Shown piece by piece: positions 35,170 through 44,500 of a stretch of DNA of 64,000 nt. This DNA comes from Streptomyces sp. HM190 (lineage in GTDB: Bacteria; Actinomycetota; Actinomycetes; Streptomycetales; Streptomycetaceae). The first letter of the stretch is position 1. Every line of letters begins with the position of its first letter. The DNA is taken from the NCBI RefSeq assembly GCF_009857135.1, contig NZ_CP047318.1, positions 3,224,001 to 3,288,000 of the forward strand. The letters are read 5' to 3'. The translations under genes were made by a program, and so were the position numbers. The notes beneath the pieces were generated by a model that was not told the origin of the DNA, did not search any database, and was given only the letters and a program-made list of their open reading frames with translations.

Positions 35170-36015
35170 GAACTCCTGCCGTTGCCGCCCGAGCCCGTCG
35201 ATCTCCAGCTCCACCACGTCCCCGGCCTTCAGGAACGGCTTGGGGTCGGGCTCGCCCAGGGCCACCCCGGCGGGCGTCCCCGTGTTGATGACGTCCCCGG
35301 GGTAGAGCGTCATGAAGTGGCTGACGTACCGCACGACCTCACCCACCGAGAAGATCTGCTCGGCGGTCGTGCCGTCCTGCTTCAGCTCCCCGTTGACCCA
35401 CAGCCGGAGCCCCAGCTTCTGCGGGTCCGGCACCTCGTCCGGCGTGACCAGCCACGGCCCCAGCGGGTTGAACGTCTCGCAGTTCTTGCCCTTGTCCCAG
35501 GTCCCGCCGCGCTCCAGCTGGAACTCCCGCTCGGACACGTCGTGCGAGACGGCGTACCCGGCGACGTGTGTGAGCGCGTCCTCGCGGGACTCGACGTAGC
35601 GCGCCGTACGGCCGATGACGACCGCGAGCTCGACCTCCCAGTCCGTCTTGGCCGACCCGCGCGGGACGAGCACCGTGTCGTGCGGACCGACGACGGTGTC
35701 CGCGGCCTTGAAGAAGATCACCGGCTCGGCGGGCGGCTCGGCCCCCGTCTCGCGGGCGTGGTCGTGGTAGTTGAGCCCGATGCAGACGATTTTGCCGATC
35801 CGGGCGAGCGGCGGTCCGATCCGCAGTCCGGTCGCGTCCAGCTCCGGAAGGTCGCCCGCCTCGGCCGCCTCCCGGATCCGGCCGAGCGCCGCCTCGTCCG
35901 CGAGCAGCCCGCCGTCGACGTCCGGCACGAGCGCCGAGAGGTCCCGCAGGACACCCTCGGCGTCGAGCAGCGCGGGTCGCTCCGCGCCCGCCGTACCGAC
36001 CCGCAGCAGCTTCAT
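35158..36015 (-). CDS. Fumarylacetoacetate hydrolase (FAH)-family enzyme, 285 aa
   Basis: The C-terminal FAH domain (~75-283) has KIVCIGLNYHDHARETG, PVIFFKAADTVVGPHD, the metal ligands in DWEVELAVVIG and SHDVSEREFQ, GKNCETFNPLGPWLVTPDE, and GDVINTGTPAGVALG. Members cleave or isomerise C-C bonds of beta-diketo acids. ATG at 36015 is preferred over the one two codons upstream because GAGAGG stands about 6 nt away. The stop codon TAG lies inside a CTACGC hexamer array (35140-35169). Confidence 0.9.
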   Translation of the reverse strand: MKLLRVGTAGAERPALLDAEGVLRDLSALVPDVDGGLLADEAALGRIREAAEAGDLPELDATGLRIGPPLARIGKIVCIGLNYHDHARETGAEPPAEPVIFFKAADTVVGPHDTVLVPRGSAKTDWEVELAVVIGRTARYVESREDALTHVAGYAVSHDVSEREFQLERGGTWDKGKNCETFNPLGPWLVTPDEVPDPQKLGLRLWVNGELKQDGTTAEQIFSVGEVVRYVSHFMTLYPGDVINTGTPAGVALGEPDPKPFLKAGDVVELEIDGLGRQRQEFAQA

Positions 36016-36150
36016 GGTCACCCTCTCCCTCGAACGCCGGCCGCCCGACCGATGGGTGCAGCCATCGGAGGACTGGTCGATCGTCCAAGGTCACTGTGCA
36101 CTCCGCAAGACCCGGTTCACGGACTGGACCACTACTCGCCGGTAGCCCGT

Positions 36151-36230
36151 GGGCGAGGCTCGGTCCCGCTGCGCGAGGCTCGGTCCCGCCGCGCGAGGCT
36201 CGGTGCCGCTACGCGAAGGTCGGTTCCGCT
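36151..36230. repeat. 20-bp tandem repeat, four units, at the 3' end of the yidC-like gene
   Basis: Units GGGCGAGGCTCGGTCCCGCT (36151-36170), 36171-36190, 36191-36210 and 36211-36230 differ at 1-5 positions. The last unit reaches the YidC stop codon (36231-36229). Confidence 0.9.
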
Positions 36231-36993
36231 ACGCGGCGGCGGGTGCCGGGGTGGCCGCGGGGGTCGCGGGGTAGAGCGCCGCCCGCTCGATCGCGCTCCA
36301 CGTCGTACTGGTCACCACGTACAGCGCGGCCGCCAGCGGGACCACCGCCACGGTGAGGAGGGTGAAGAACGACATGAACGGCATGATCTTGCCGACGGCG
36401 CCCATGCTCGCCGCCAGCCCGGGCACCTGCTCGTCGCCGGCGGCCGGCATCCCGGCCGTGCCCGCCGCCATCATCCGCTTCGTGCGGCGGAAGTTGAAGG
36501 CCGCGACCCCGGTGACGACCAGGAACAGTCCCACGTAGACGAGGCCCTGCGGCCCGAGGAGGCCGCCCGCGCCCAGCGCGTCGGCGAAGCGGTCGCCGAG
36601 CGGCGCCGCGAACAGCCGGTGGGTGAGGAGTTCGTTGGCCTGGCCGCCGATCTCCTTGTTGGAGAACAGGTGGTAGAGCAGGAAGAACGCGGGGAGCTGG
36701 CAGAGGCTGGGCAGGCACCCGCTCAGCGGTGACACCTTCTCGGCGGCGTGCAGTTCCAGCACCGCCTTCTGCAGCTTCTCCGGGTTCTTCGCGTGCTTCT
36801 TCCGCAGCTCGGCGATCTTCGGCTGCAACGCGACCCGGGCTCGCTGCCCGCGTGCCGCCGCCCGGGACAGGGGGTGCACGAGCAGCCGTACGAGCGCGGT
36901 GAACAGGACGATCGCGACGGCCGTGGCGGAGGCGTGGAACAGCGGGTCGAGCAGATCGGCGAGACGCGCGACGACGTCGGCGAATACGGACAT
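36229..36993 (-). CDS. YidC/Oxa1-family membrane insertase paralogue, 254 aa
   Basis: The YidC core is recognisable: AIVLFTALVRLLVHPLSRAAARGQRA with the conserved positive residues of the groove, the coiled-coil AELRKKHAKNPEKLQKAVLELHAAEKVSPLSGCLPSLCQLPAFFLLYHLF pattern, GLVYVGLFLVVTGVAAF, and PFMSFFTLLTVAVVPLAAALYVVTSTTWSAIERAALYP. It is shorter than the principal YidC and stands away from rnpA/jag, so it is a second copy. It inserts and folds inner-membrane proteins. ATG at 36993 has GGAGGG upstream. DUF6412 follows upstream in the same orientation. Confidence 0.9.
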   Translation of the reverse strand: MSVFADVVARLADLLDPLFHASATAVAIVLFTALVRLLVHPLSRAAARGQRARVALQPKIAELRKKHAKNPEKLQKAVLELHAAEKVSPLSGCLPSLCQLPAFFLLYHLFSNKEIGGQANELLTHRLFAAPLGDRFADALGAGGLLGPQGLVYVGLFLVVTGVAAFNFRRTKRMMAAGTAGMPAAGDEQVPGLAASMGAVGKIMPFMSFFTLLTVAVVPLAAALYVVTSTTWSAIERAALYPATPAATPAPAAA

Positions 36994-37131
36994 GGGTGGG
37001 AGCCCTCCAGGGGTCTCGTCGTGCCAGGAGTGGTCCGGAACAGCCCGGTGAGCGGGGTGTCCGGTGACGGGGATCTCGGCGCGACGGCCCGCGTGAGGGG
37101 CACGGGTGGTGCGAGGAGGGGGTGGTGTGCC

Positions 37132-37443
37132 CTACGCGGTGACCGTCAGGAGGGCACGTCCGGGCGCCCGGGGTCGCGTACGGCCGCGGGCGTCGGGATC
37201 GCGTTGGGCGAGGAACGCCGTACGGCGTTCCCGGTCCCGGATCGCCGTCCGTACGCGCGTACGCGGGACGACGGGGGCGCAGCGCGAGGCGATGACCGAG
37301 CAGGCGGCGAAGGCGGACCCGGCCGCGGCGGTGGCGGCGAAGGCCACGGCGGCGGAGAGGGTGCCGGCGTCCAGCACGGACAGCTCGAAGAGCACGAGGA
37401 GCAGGGCGGCGACGGGACGCAGAGGGGCCAGCGCACGGAACAC
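37132..37443 (-). CDS. DUF6412-like small membrane protein, 103 aa
   Basis: GTG at 37443 has AAGGGG 6 nt upstream. There are two N-terminal hydrophobic segments (PVAALLLVLFELSVLD and LSAAVAFAATAAAGSAFAACSVIA). A highly basic C-terminus (RTRVRTAIRDRERRTAFLAQRDPDARGRTRPRAPGRA) follows. It resembles the small protein commonly encoded next to this YidC paralogue in streptomycetes and is likely in one operon with it (138 bp apart). Function unknown. Confidence 0.7.
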   Translation of the reverse strand: MFRALAPLRPVAALLLVLFELSVLDAGTLSAAVAFAATAAAGSAFAACSVIASRCAPVVPRTRVRTAIRDRERRTAFLAQRDPDARGRTRPRAPGRALLTVTA

Positions 37444-37552
37444 GGCTCACCCCTTCCTCGACACCACGCGGACTTCCTCCCGTTTATACAGGACGCCCCC
37501 ACCGGCCGCCCCGGAGCTCTCCGCCTCCGCCCCCTCCGCCTCCGCCCCCCCT

Positions 37553-38341
37553 TCACCGGAGGCGGACGGACCGGAGCTTGCCCCAGACCACGAGCCGGTA
37601 CGTGGAGGTGTACGCGGGCGTGCAGGTGGTGAGCGTGAGGTAGTGGCCGGGTGCGTCGTACCCGTACGCCGGCAGCACACCGCTGCGCGGCACGGGGCGC
37701 AGGACGCCCCCGTCGCCGGGCGTGGTGCGGGGGAGCGTCCGGTCGACGACGTACGTGTAGACGGCGTCGCGGGTCTCGATCCGTACCGCGTCGCCGCGGT
37801 CCAGCCGGTCGAGGTGGCGGAAGGGCTCGCCGTGGGTGTTGCGGTGCCCGGCGAGCGCGACGTTCCCGGGCCGTCCGGGCTGGGCGGTCCGCGGGTAGTG
37901 GCCGACGTAGCCGCGGTCGAGGACGTCGGCGCGCCCGGTCCCCTCGGCGACGGGTAGGCGGAGCCCGAGGCGGGGTACGGCGAGGACGGCGTAGACCTGG
38001 GCGGGGCGGGGCCGGGCGGGGTCCGGGGCGCCGCCCTCGGGAGCGGAGGGCGGGGAAGGGGCGGAGGGGCGTGCGGGTGCCGTGTCGAGCCCCGGCGCCG
38101 TGGGGCCGGTGAGCGGCGCCGACCCGTCCGCGGCCCCGGCGGCCCACTCCCTCTCCAACGCGGCGACCTCGCGCCGCGCGGCCTCCTGGGCCTCCCGGTT
38201 GGTCCACCACAGCTGGTGGACGACGAAGAGGAGGAGGACCAGGCCGAGGGTGACGGCGAGTTCGGCGGCGGTCCAGAGCGCGCGGGCGTACGCGGCCCGT
38301 CGGCGCCGGCCGCGGTGGTGGACGACCCGGGGTGTCCTCAC
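37553..38341 (-). CDS. Class E sortase, 262 aa
   Basis: A cytoplasmic Arg-rich N-terminus is followed by a membrane anchor (LAVTLGLVLLLFVVHQLWW), a Pro/Ala linker (~70-110) and the sortase barrel: AVLAVPRLGLRLPVAEGT, catalytic His in NVALAGHRNTHGEPFRHLD, Cys in YLTLTTCTP, and Arg in TSTYRLVVWGKL. The TLTTC and H-R-N-T signature is typical of class E (SrtE) enzymes that recognise LAxTG. GTG at 38341 is the best start for length, though the ribosome site is weak. The LAESG protein at 31588 is a nearby candidate substrate. Confidence 0.88.
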   Translation of the reverse strand: MRTPRVVHHRGRRRRAAYARALWTAAELAVTLGLVLLLFVVHQLWWTNREAQEAARREVAALEREWAAGAADGSAPLTGPTAPGLDTAPARPSAPSPPSAPEGGAPDPARPRPAQVYAVLAVPRLGLRLPVAEGTGRADVLDRGYVGHYPRTAQPGRPGNVALAGHRNTHGEPFRHLDRLDRGDAVRIETRDAVYTYVVDRTLPRTTPGDGGVLRPVPRSGVLPAYGYDAPGHYLTLTTCTPAYTSTYRLVVWGKLRSVRLR

Positions 38342-38540
38342 GGCGGGAACGATAAGGCGGCTCCCACGAAGTGAACAGGGGAGCCGCCGCGCGAACGGAA
38401 CGATCCACGCCAGGCCCCGCACCGAGGCGGGCTCCCACTTCGCGGTCGCGCGTCCACGCAACCGCGCAACCGAACGGCCACGGACGGTCACAGACGGCAG
38501 GGCTTTTATCTGCCCTTCTCACAACCGTTGAAAGAAATCG

Positions 38541-38556
38541 CAGAAAGCGCTGTCAG
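38541..38556. promoter_or_regulatory. LacI-type operator-like palindrome upstream of the GH30 gene
   Basis: CAGAAAGCGCTGTCAG resembles the GAAAGCGCTTTC-type operators of LacI-family sugar repressors (one mismatch in the inner dyad). It lies 111 bp before the GH30 start in a 325-bp region otherwise without a gene. No LacI gene is in the window. Confidence 0.4.
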
Positions 38557-38666
38557 AAGTCTCGACAACCTCAGGGTCCACCCCTGACTCTTCCGATGGC
38601 CCTCCTGCGTCTCTCCACCTCCCCCGGGGTCTCCCCACCCCGGCACCCCGCAACCCCGGAGTTGAC

Positions 38667-40217
38667 ATGAACGCTTCCTCACCGGCACCGCAGAACCCCA
38701 GGAACGCCCAGCGCCCCGAGCCACGCACCTCCGCCTCCCCGGTGCTGGGCCGCAGAGCCCTGCTGGCCGCGGCCGGCGGGGCGGTCGTGGGCACCGCCCT
38801 CGCCACCGGCACCGCCCACGCGGACGCGACCGTCGCGATCGACCCGGCGACGAAGTACGGCACCTGGGAGGGCTGGGGCACCTCGCTCGCCTGGTGGGCG
38901 AACGTGTTCGGCGCGCGGGACGACTTCGCCGACCTGTGGTTCACGACGAGGACGACGACGTACAACGGGACGGCGCTGCCGGGCCTCGGCATGAACATCG
39001 CCCGTTACAACCTGGGCGCGTGCAGCTGGAACTCGGTGAACGGCGAGTCGATGGTCGTATCGCCGAACATCCCCGCGTTCAAGCAGATCGAGGGCTACTG
39101 GCAGGACTGGAACAACGAGGACCCGGCGTCCTCGGCCTGGGACTGGACGGCGGACGCGAACCAGCGGGCGGCGCTCACCAAGGCGGTCGCCCGCGGCGCG
39201 ACCACCGAGCTGTTCGCGAACTCGCCGATGTGGTGGATGTGCAGCAACCACAACCCGTCGGGCGCCTCGGGCGGCGGCAACAACCTCCAGACGTGGAACT
39301 ACCGCCAGCACGTCTCCCACCTGGCGGCGGTCGCCCTGCGCGCGAAGAACAACTGGGGCGTGAACTTCGCGACGGTCGACCCCTTCAACGAGCCGGCGTC
39401 GACGTGGTGGACGGCCACCGGCACCCAGGAGGGCTGCCACATGGACCCGGCCGTCCAGGCCGCCGTACTGCCGTACATGCGCAGCGAGTTGGACAAGCGG
39501 GGCCTGCAGTCGGTCCGTGTCTCCGCGTCCGACGAGACGAACTACGACACGGCCCGCTCGACCTGGAACTCCTTCAACGCCACGACGAAGGGCCTGGTCA
39601 GCCAGGTGAACGTGCACGGCTACCAGGGCGCCAACGGCCGCCGCGACCTCCTCTACACGGACGTCGTGACGACCGCGGGCAAGAAGCTGTGGAACTCGGA
39701 GACGGGCGACAGCGACGGCACGGGCTGGACCCTCGCCCGCAACCTCTGCTACGACTTCCGCTGGCTGCACCCGACGGCCTGGGTCTACTGGCAGGTGATG
39801 GACCCGACGGCGGGCTGGGGCATGATCAAGTACGACGCGAACACACTCCAGCCAGGCGCGATCGAGACGAAGTACTACGTGATGGCGCAGTTCAGCCGCC
39901 ACATCCGCCCGGGGATGACGATCCTGGACGCGGGCTCCAGCTACACGGCGGCGGCGTACGACGCGGCAGCCCGCCGCCTGGTGATCGTCGCGATCAACAC
40001 CGCCACGTCCGCCCAGACCCTCACGTTCGACCTCTCCCGCTTCACGACGGTGACGGGCGGCACGAACGGCCTGGTCCCCCGCTGGAACACCCACACCTCG
40101 GGCGGCACCGACCGCTACCGCGCCTACTCCGACACCCGTCTGAACGGCAAGTCGGTGGCGGTCCCGTTCGCGGCGGGCGCGGTACAGACACTGCAGATCG
40201 ACGGGGTGACGATCTAG
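38667..40217 (+). CDS. Tat-exported GH30-family glycosidase (endo-beta-1,6-galactanase-like), 516 aa
   Basis: A twin-arginine signal (GRRALLAAAGGAVVGTALATGTAHA, ~28-52) is followed by a GH30 (beta/alpha)8 domain: WEGWGTSLAWWANVFG at its start, the acid/base motif DPFNEP near residue 239, and the nucleophile motif WNSETGD near 345. A C-terminal beta-sandwich (~415-516) with AAARRLVIVAINTATSAQTLTFDLS packs against it, as in the family. The sequence type fits beta-1,6-galactanases acting on arabinogalactan side chains; the exact substrate is inferred. ATG at 38667 has GGAG about 5 nt upstream. Confidence 0.88.
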   Translation: MNASSPAPQNPRNAQRPEPRTSASPVLGRRALLAAAGGAVVGTALATGTAHADATVAIDPATKYGTWEGWGTSLAWWANVFGARDDFADLWFTTRTTTYNGTALPGLGMNIARYNLGACSWNSVNGESMVVSPNIPAFKQIEGYWQDWNNEDPASSAWDWTADANQRAALTKAVARGATTELFANSPMWWMCSNHNPSGASGGGNNLQTWNYRQHVSHLAAVALRAKNNWGVNFATVDPFNEPASTWWTATGTQEGCHMDPAVQAAVLPYMRSELDKRGLQSVRVSASDETNYDTARSTWNSFNATTKGLVSQVNVHGYQGANGRRDLLYTDVVTTAGKKLWNSETGDSDGTGWTLARNLCYDFRWLHPTAWVYWQVMDPTAGWGMIKYDANTLQPGAIETKYYVMAQFSRHIRPGMTILDAGSSYTAAAYDAAARRLVIVAINTATSAQTLTFDLSRFTTVTGGTNGLVPRWNTHTSGGTDRYRAYSDTRLNGKSVAVPFAAGAVQTLQIDGVTI

Positions 40218-40348
40218 CGGAGTGGGGCGTTGCGGGCCGGGGCACGAACCGCGAGATCCACACCCCGGCACGCACCCCACCCACAACCGGTCACAAGCAC
40301 CGCGCACCACACCCCCGTGGGCCTTCCCTGGGCAGTACGGTGTCGTCC

Positions 40349-41365
40349 ATGCGCCCCGACACGCCTGCCGAGAACGTCGACCACCCCGCCGAGGCGGCCC
40401 GCCTGGAGCGGACCGCGGACCTCTACCCGGAGGACGCGGAACACCTCCTCATCCAGGCCGCCGCCCACCGCGAACTCGCCGGCGACCGCCCCACGGCGAC
40501 CGCCCTCTACGACCGCCTGCTCGCCTCCGCCACCCCCCTGGAGAACCCCCACCTCGTCCGCGCCCTGAAGGCGTCGAACCTCTGGGAGTACGGCCACGAG
40601 GCCGAGGCGAGGGCGATCATCGACGGCATCCGGGCGGCCGCTCCCCGGGACCCGGCACCCTGGGTGATCGTGGCGGAGGCGCTGGAGGCCCACGACGAGC
40701 TGGGGGCGGCAGAGGACACGTTCACGACGGCCGCGCGGCTCCTGCTGACGGACGTGGCGGAGCCCCCGTACGCGACCCGCCCGCTCCTCTTCGGCCGCCA
40801 CCGGGTGCGCCGCATGCTGGGCGCCCCGCACGACGACTGGGACGCCCTGGCGGACACCCTCCACTCGTCGTCGGTCTCCCTGGACGAGCTGCACGACCCG
40901 AAACGGGTCTGGTCCCTCGGCTCGGACAACCCGGCGGAACTCCAGGCGGAGATCTCCCGCCTGCGCGCGGAGTTGGGCGCGCACCGGGAGGCCCTGTCGC
41001 GCCCGTTCCCGGTGGCGGTGCTCCACTGGCCGGCGGCCGAGCTGACGGAACTGGTGGGGGCGTACCCGGGCCTCCTCGCGGAGTACCCGTCGCACGACGA
41101 CCACCTGGCGACCATAGAGTCCTCCCTGCGCGAACTGGCGTCGTCCGGCACCCCGAACCTGGGCATCGTGACGGGCACGGTCCCCTCCTACGAGGCGTTC
41201 GCGGCATCGGAGGGCTCGTCCCCGGACGACGCGACCCTCCTCCCCCAGTACGCGACAACCCTGGCAGCCCGCGGCCTGGCGGCGGAGTGGCCCCCGCAGA
41301 GGGGGAGCGCGTGCTGGTGCGGGTCGGGGCAGGCGTACGAGTCGTGTCACGGCGCCCCGAACTGA
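40349..41365 (+). CDS. SEC-C motif protein with TPR-like helices, 338 aa
   Basis: The C-terminus CWCGSGQAYESCHG is a SEC-C zinc-binding motif like that at the end of SecA. The N-terminal ~130 residues form paired helices (AARLERTADLYPEDAEHLLIQAAAHRELAGDRPTATALYDRLLA) of tetratricopeptide type, and the middle contains an acidic helical segment. Probably a protein-interaction factor; no enzymatic motif is visible. TACGGT (40336-40341) stands 7 nt before ATG 40349 without a ribosome site, so the mRNA is likely leaderless. Confidence 0.8.
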   Translation: MRPDTPAENVDHPAEAARLERTADLYPEDAEHLLIQAAAHRELAGDRPTATALYDRLLASATPLENPHLVRALKASNLWEYGHEAEARAIIDGIRAAAPRDPAPWVIVAEALEAHDELGAAEDTFTTAARLLLTDVAEPPYATRPLLFGRHRVRRMLGAPHDDWDALADTLHSSSVSLDELHDPKRVWSLGSDNPAELQAEISRLRAELGAHREALSRPFPVAVLHWPAAELTELVGAYPGLLAEYPSHDDHLATIESSLRELASSGTPNLGIVTGTVPSYEAFAASEGSSPDDATLLPQYATTLAARGLAAEWPPQRGSACWCGSGQAYESCHGAPN

Positions 41366-41589
41366 CCCGACGGGCACCCTGACACGCCACCCCGCCAACT
41401 TCCCCCTCGCCCCGATCGGGCCACCCAACCTCCCAAGCCGCCCGCTCGCTTCTCCTCCGCGCCGGAGCGGCCCGCGTCAAGGGTGGCCCGCTGGCCGATC
41501 ACCGATCGGCTAACGCCGCTTCTCCACCGCTTGTCCGTGGCAGCTGTTACAACAGTGCCGTTGCTAAACGAGCGATCGAGGGAGTCAGC

Positions 41590-44500
41590 GTGGCTCAGCC
41601 GGGGGATCTGTCACAGCCCGTCGCGGGTGTGTACGAGGAGCTCGTCACGCGGCGCATGCAGGCGCAGATGGAGCAGTTGGGCTCGGCCGGTTGGAAGGCC
41701 ATCGACGCTGACGTCAGTGAAGAATCGTCCCCGCATGTGCTTGCCCGGCACATCGGCCAGGCAATAGGGCGCAAGCTCAGCCAGCTGCCACACAACAAGC
41801 GTGTTGCGCTGGCCAACCAGATCATCGGGTCGCTTGCATCCGACGCACCTGAGCAAGACGCCGGTGACGCTGTCGAGCTCATCGCCGACGGCCCTCGCCA
41901 GCTCTTGGCGCTGGCCGAGCAAGAGGCTCCCGGCGTCTACGCGATCCGCCCCCTCACTCCACTCTCCGAGACCGCACTCATCACCAACTCCCCTGAGGAC
42001 CCCAGTCTCGGCAGTGAGTTGCGTGCCGAACTGGCCACAGCAGACCGGATCGATCTGCTCTGCGCCTTCGTGAAGTGGTACGGCCTGCGCGTACTCGAAG
42101 ATTCGCTCCGCGCGGCAAAGGAACGTGGCGTCCCTATCCGTGTCATCACGACCACCTACATCGGCGCCACCGACCGCCACGCGCTCGACCGTCTCGTCCG
42201 TGATTTCGGCGCGGAGGTGAAGGTCAACTACGAGATTCGTTCCACGCGGTTGCATGCGAAGGCATGGCTGTTCCGACGCAACAGCGGATTCGACACGGCG
42301 TACGTCGGTAGCTCCAACCTCTCGAAGGCGGCCCTGCTCGACGGGTTGGAGTGGAACGTACGCCTGTCATCGGTTGCCACCCCGGCAGTGCTCAACAAGT
42401 TCGAGGCAACCTTCGACGCGTACTGGAACGACAGCGCCTTCGAACTGTATGACCCAGACGCTGACGGTGAGCGCCTCGACCGGGCACTGTCTCAGGCCAG
42501 CGGGTCAGGCCCCACGACCGATCTCAAGATCAGCCTGTCAGGGCTTGAAGTCCGCCCCTTCCCGCATCAGCAGGACATGCTGGAACGCCTCCGTGTTGAG
42601 CGGGAAATCCGCGGCCGGAACCACAATCTCCTGGTTGCAGCAACCGGGACCGGCAAGACGGTCATGGCAGCCCTGGACTACCGAAACCTGAGAAAGACTC
42701 TGGGAAACCGGAATCCGAGGTTGCTGTTCGTAGCCCACCGCAAGGAGATCCTCAAGCAGTCCTTGCGTACGTACCGCGAGGTGCTCGACGACGCCTCATT
42801 CGGCGAGCTCCTCTACAGCGGCCAGGATCCGCGCGAGTGGAATCACATCTTCGCCAGCGTCCAGTCGCTCAACCTCCAGCGGCTTGAGCAACTCGCTGCC
42901 GATCACTTCGATGTCATCGTGATCGACGAGTTCCATCACGCTACGGCAAGCACGTACCGCCGAGTCATTGAGTACTTCAAGCCGAAGGAGCTCCTGGGCC
43001 TCACCGCGACGCCTGAGCGGATGGACGGGCGCAATGTGCAAGACGAGTTCTTCGACGGTCGTATCGCAGCCGAGATGCGACTGTGGGAGGCGCTGGAGAA
43101 CGATCTCCTGTGTCCCTTCCACTACTTCGGGATTCCTGATGGGACCGACCTGACCAACCTCAGTTGGCAGAAGGGCTCGTACACTGATCGCGACCTCGAA
43201 AACATCTATACGGGCAACCACGCCCGCGCCCGCATCGTCATCAAGCAGATCCGCGACAAAGTTTCCAATCCGGGAGCCATGCGGGCTCTTGGCTTCTGTG
43301 TGACCAAGCGCCATGCGCACTTCATGGCGGACTTCTTCCGGCAGGCCGGCTTCCGAGCCGTAGCACTCGACAGCGACTCAAGCGCCGCGGATCGGGCGCA
43401 GGCTCTGGCCGACCTACGGGACGGCAAGCTTCAGGTGATCTTCTCGGTCGACTTGTTCAACGAGGGCCTCGACATCCCCGATGTCGACACCTTGCTGCTC
43501 CTCCGCCCCACCAGCAGCGCGACGGTCTTCCTCCAGCAGTTGGGGCGAGGCTTGCGGCGCACGGAGACGAAACCCGTCCTCACCGTCCTCGACTTCATCG
43601 GCCAGCACCGGGCGGAGTTCCGCTTCGAAGAGCAGTTCCGAGCCGTGACGAACCTGTCCCGGAACCGGCTCGTCGACCACATCGAGCTCGACTTCCCACA
43701 GCTTCCCTCGGGCTGCCAGATCATCTTGGAAGGTAAGTCCAAGAATCTGGTGCTCGACAACATCCGCTCTCAGATCGGCGCAACCGTCAAGACGTTGGTG
43801 AAGGAGGTCAAGGACTACCGGACTCCGCGCCTCGCGGACTATCTCCGTGAGAGTCGCCGAGAAATCAAGGAGCTCTACAAGAGCGACAACTCTTGGACCA
43901 CCGTTCTCCGGAAGACCGGCGAGATCACTGAACCGGCACCATCTGGGGAAGCGGCACTCCTCAAACGCGTCCACGCCTTTCTGCACGTAGACGACCACGA
44001 ACGCGCGCAGGCCTATCTTCGCCTCCTTTCCGATGACGCCCCCACGTACGAGAAGCTGCCGCCGACTGATCAAGCGTATGCCCGCATGCTGTTCTTCAAT
44101 CTCTGGGACAACGCAGGCGGCTTCACCAGTTTCCAGCAGGGGCTTGAATCCCTGCGTTCCCAGCCGGTGTTCCGCGACGAACTACGCCAAGTGCTGTCGT
44201 ACGTCATGGAACAGTACGGCCATTTCCCGATTCCCCTCTCAGGCCCACACAGCAACATCCCGCTGAAGGTTCACAGCGCCTACAACCGTTCCGAGATACT
44301 GGCTGCGCTTGGGGTGGCTCGCTTCGGCGGCCAGATGCCCAGAACCTTCGCGCAAGGCGTGCAGTGGGTGGAGGACATCAAGACCGACGCCTTGCTGATC
44401 ACCATGGAGAAGAACGAAAAGGACTTCTCCCCTACGGTCCGCTACAAGGACTATGCCTTGAGCCCCACGCTCTTCCATTGGGAATCCCAGAACGCCACCG

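Noticed and set aside
35075..35170. Small frame starting in ATGA overlap with the Gfo/Idh stop
   Set aside because: It runs through repeated ACGCCG and TACGCC units straight into the antisense of the FAH gene; no independent coding signal.
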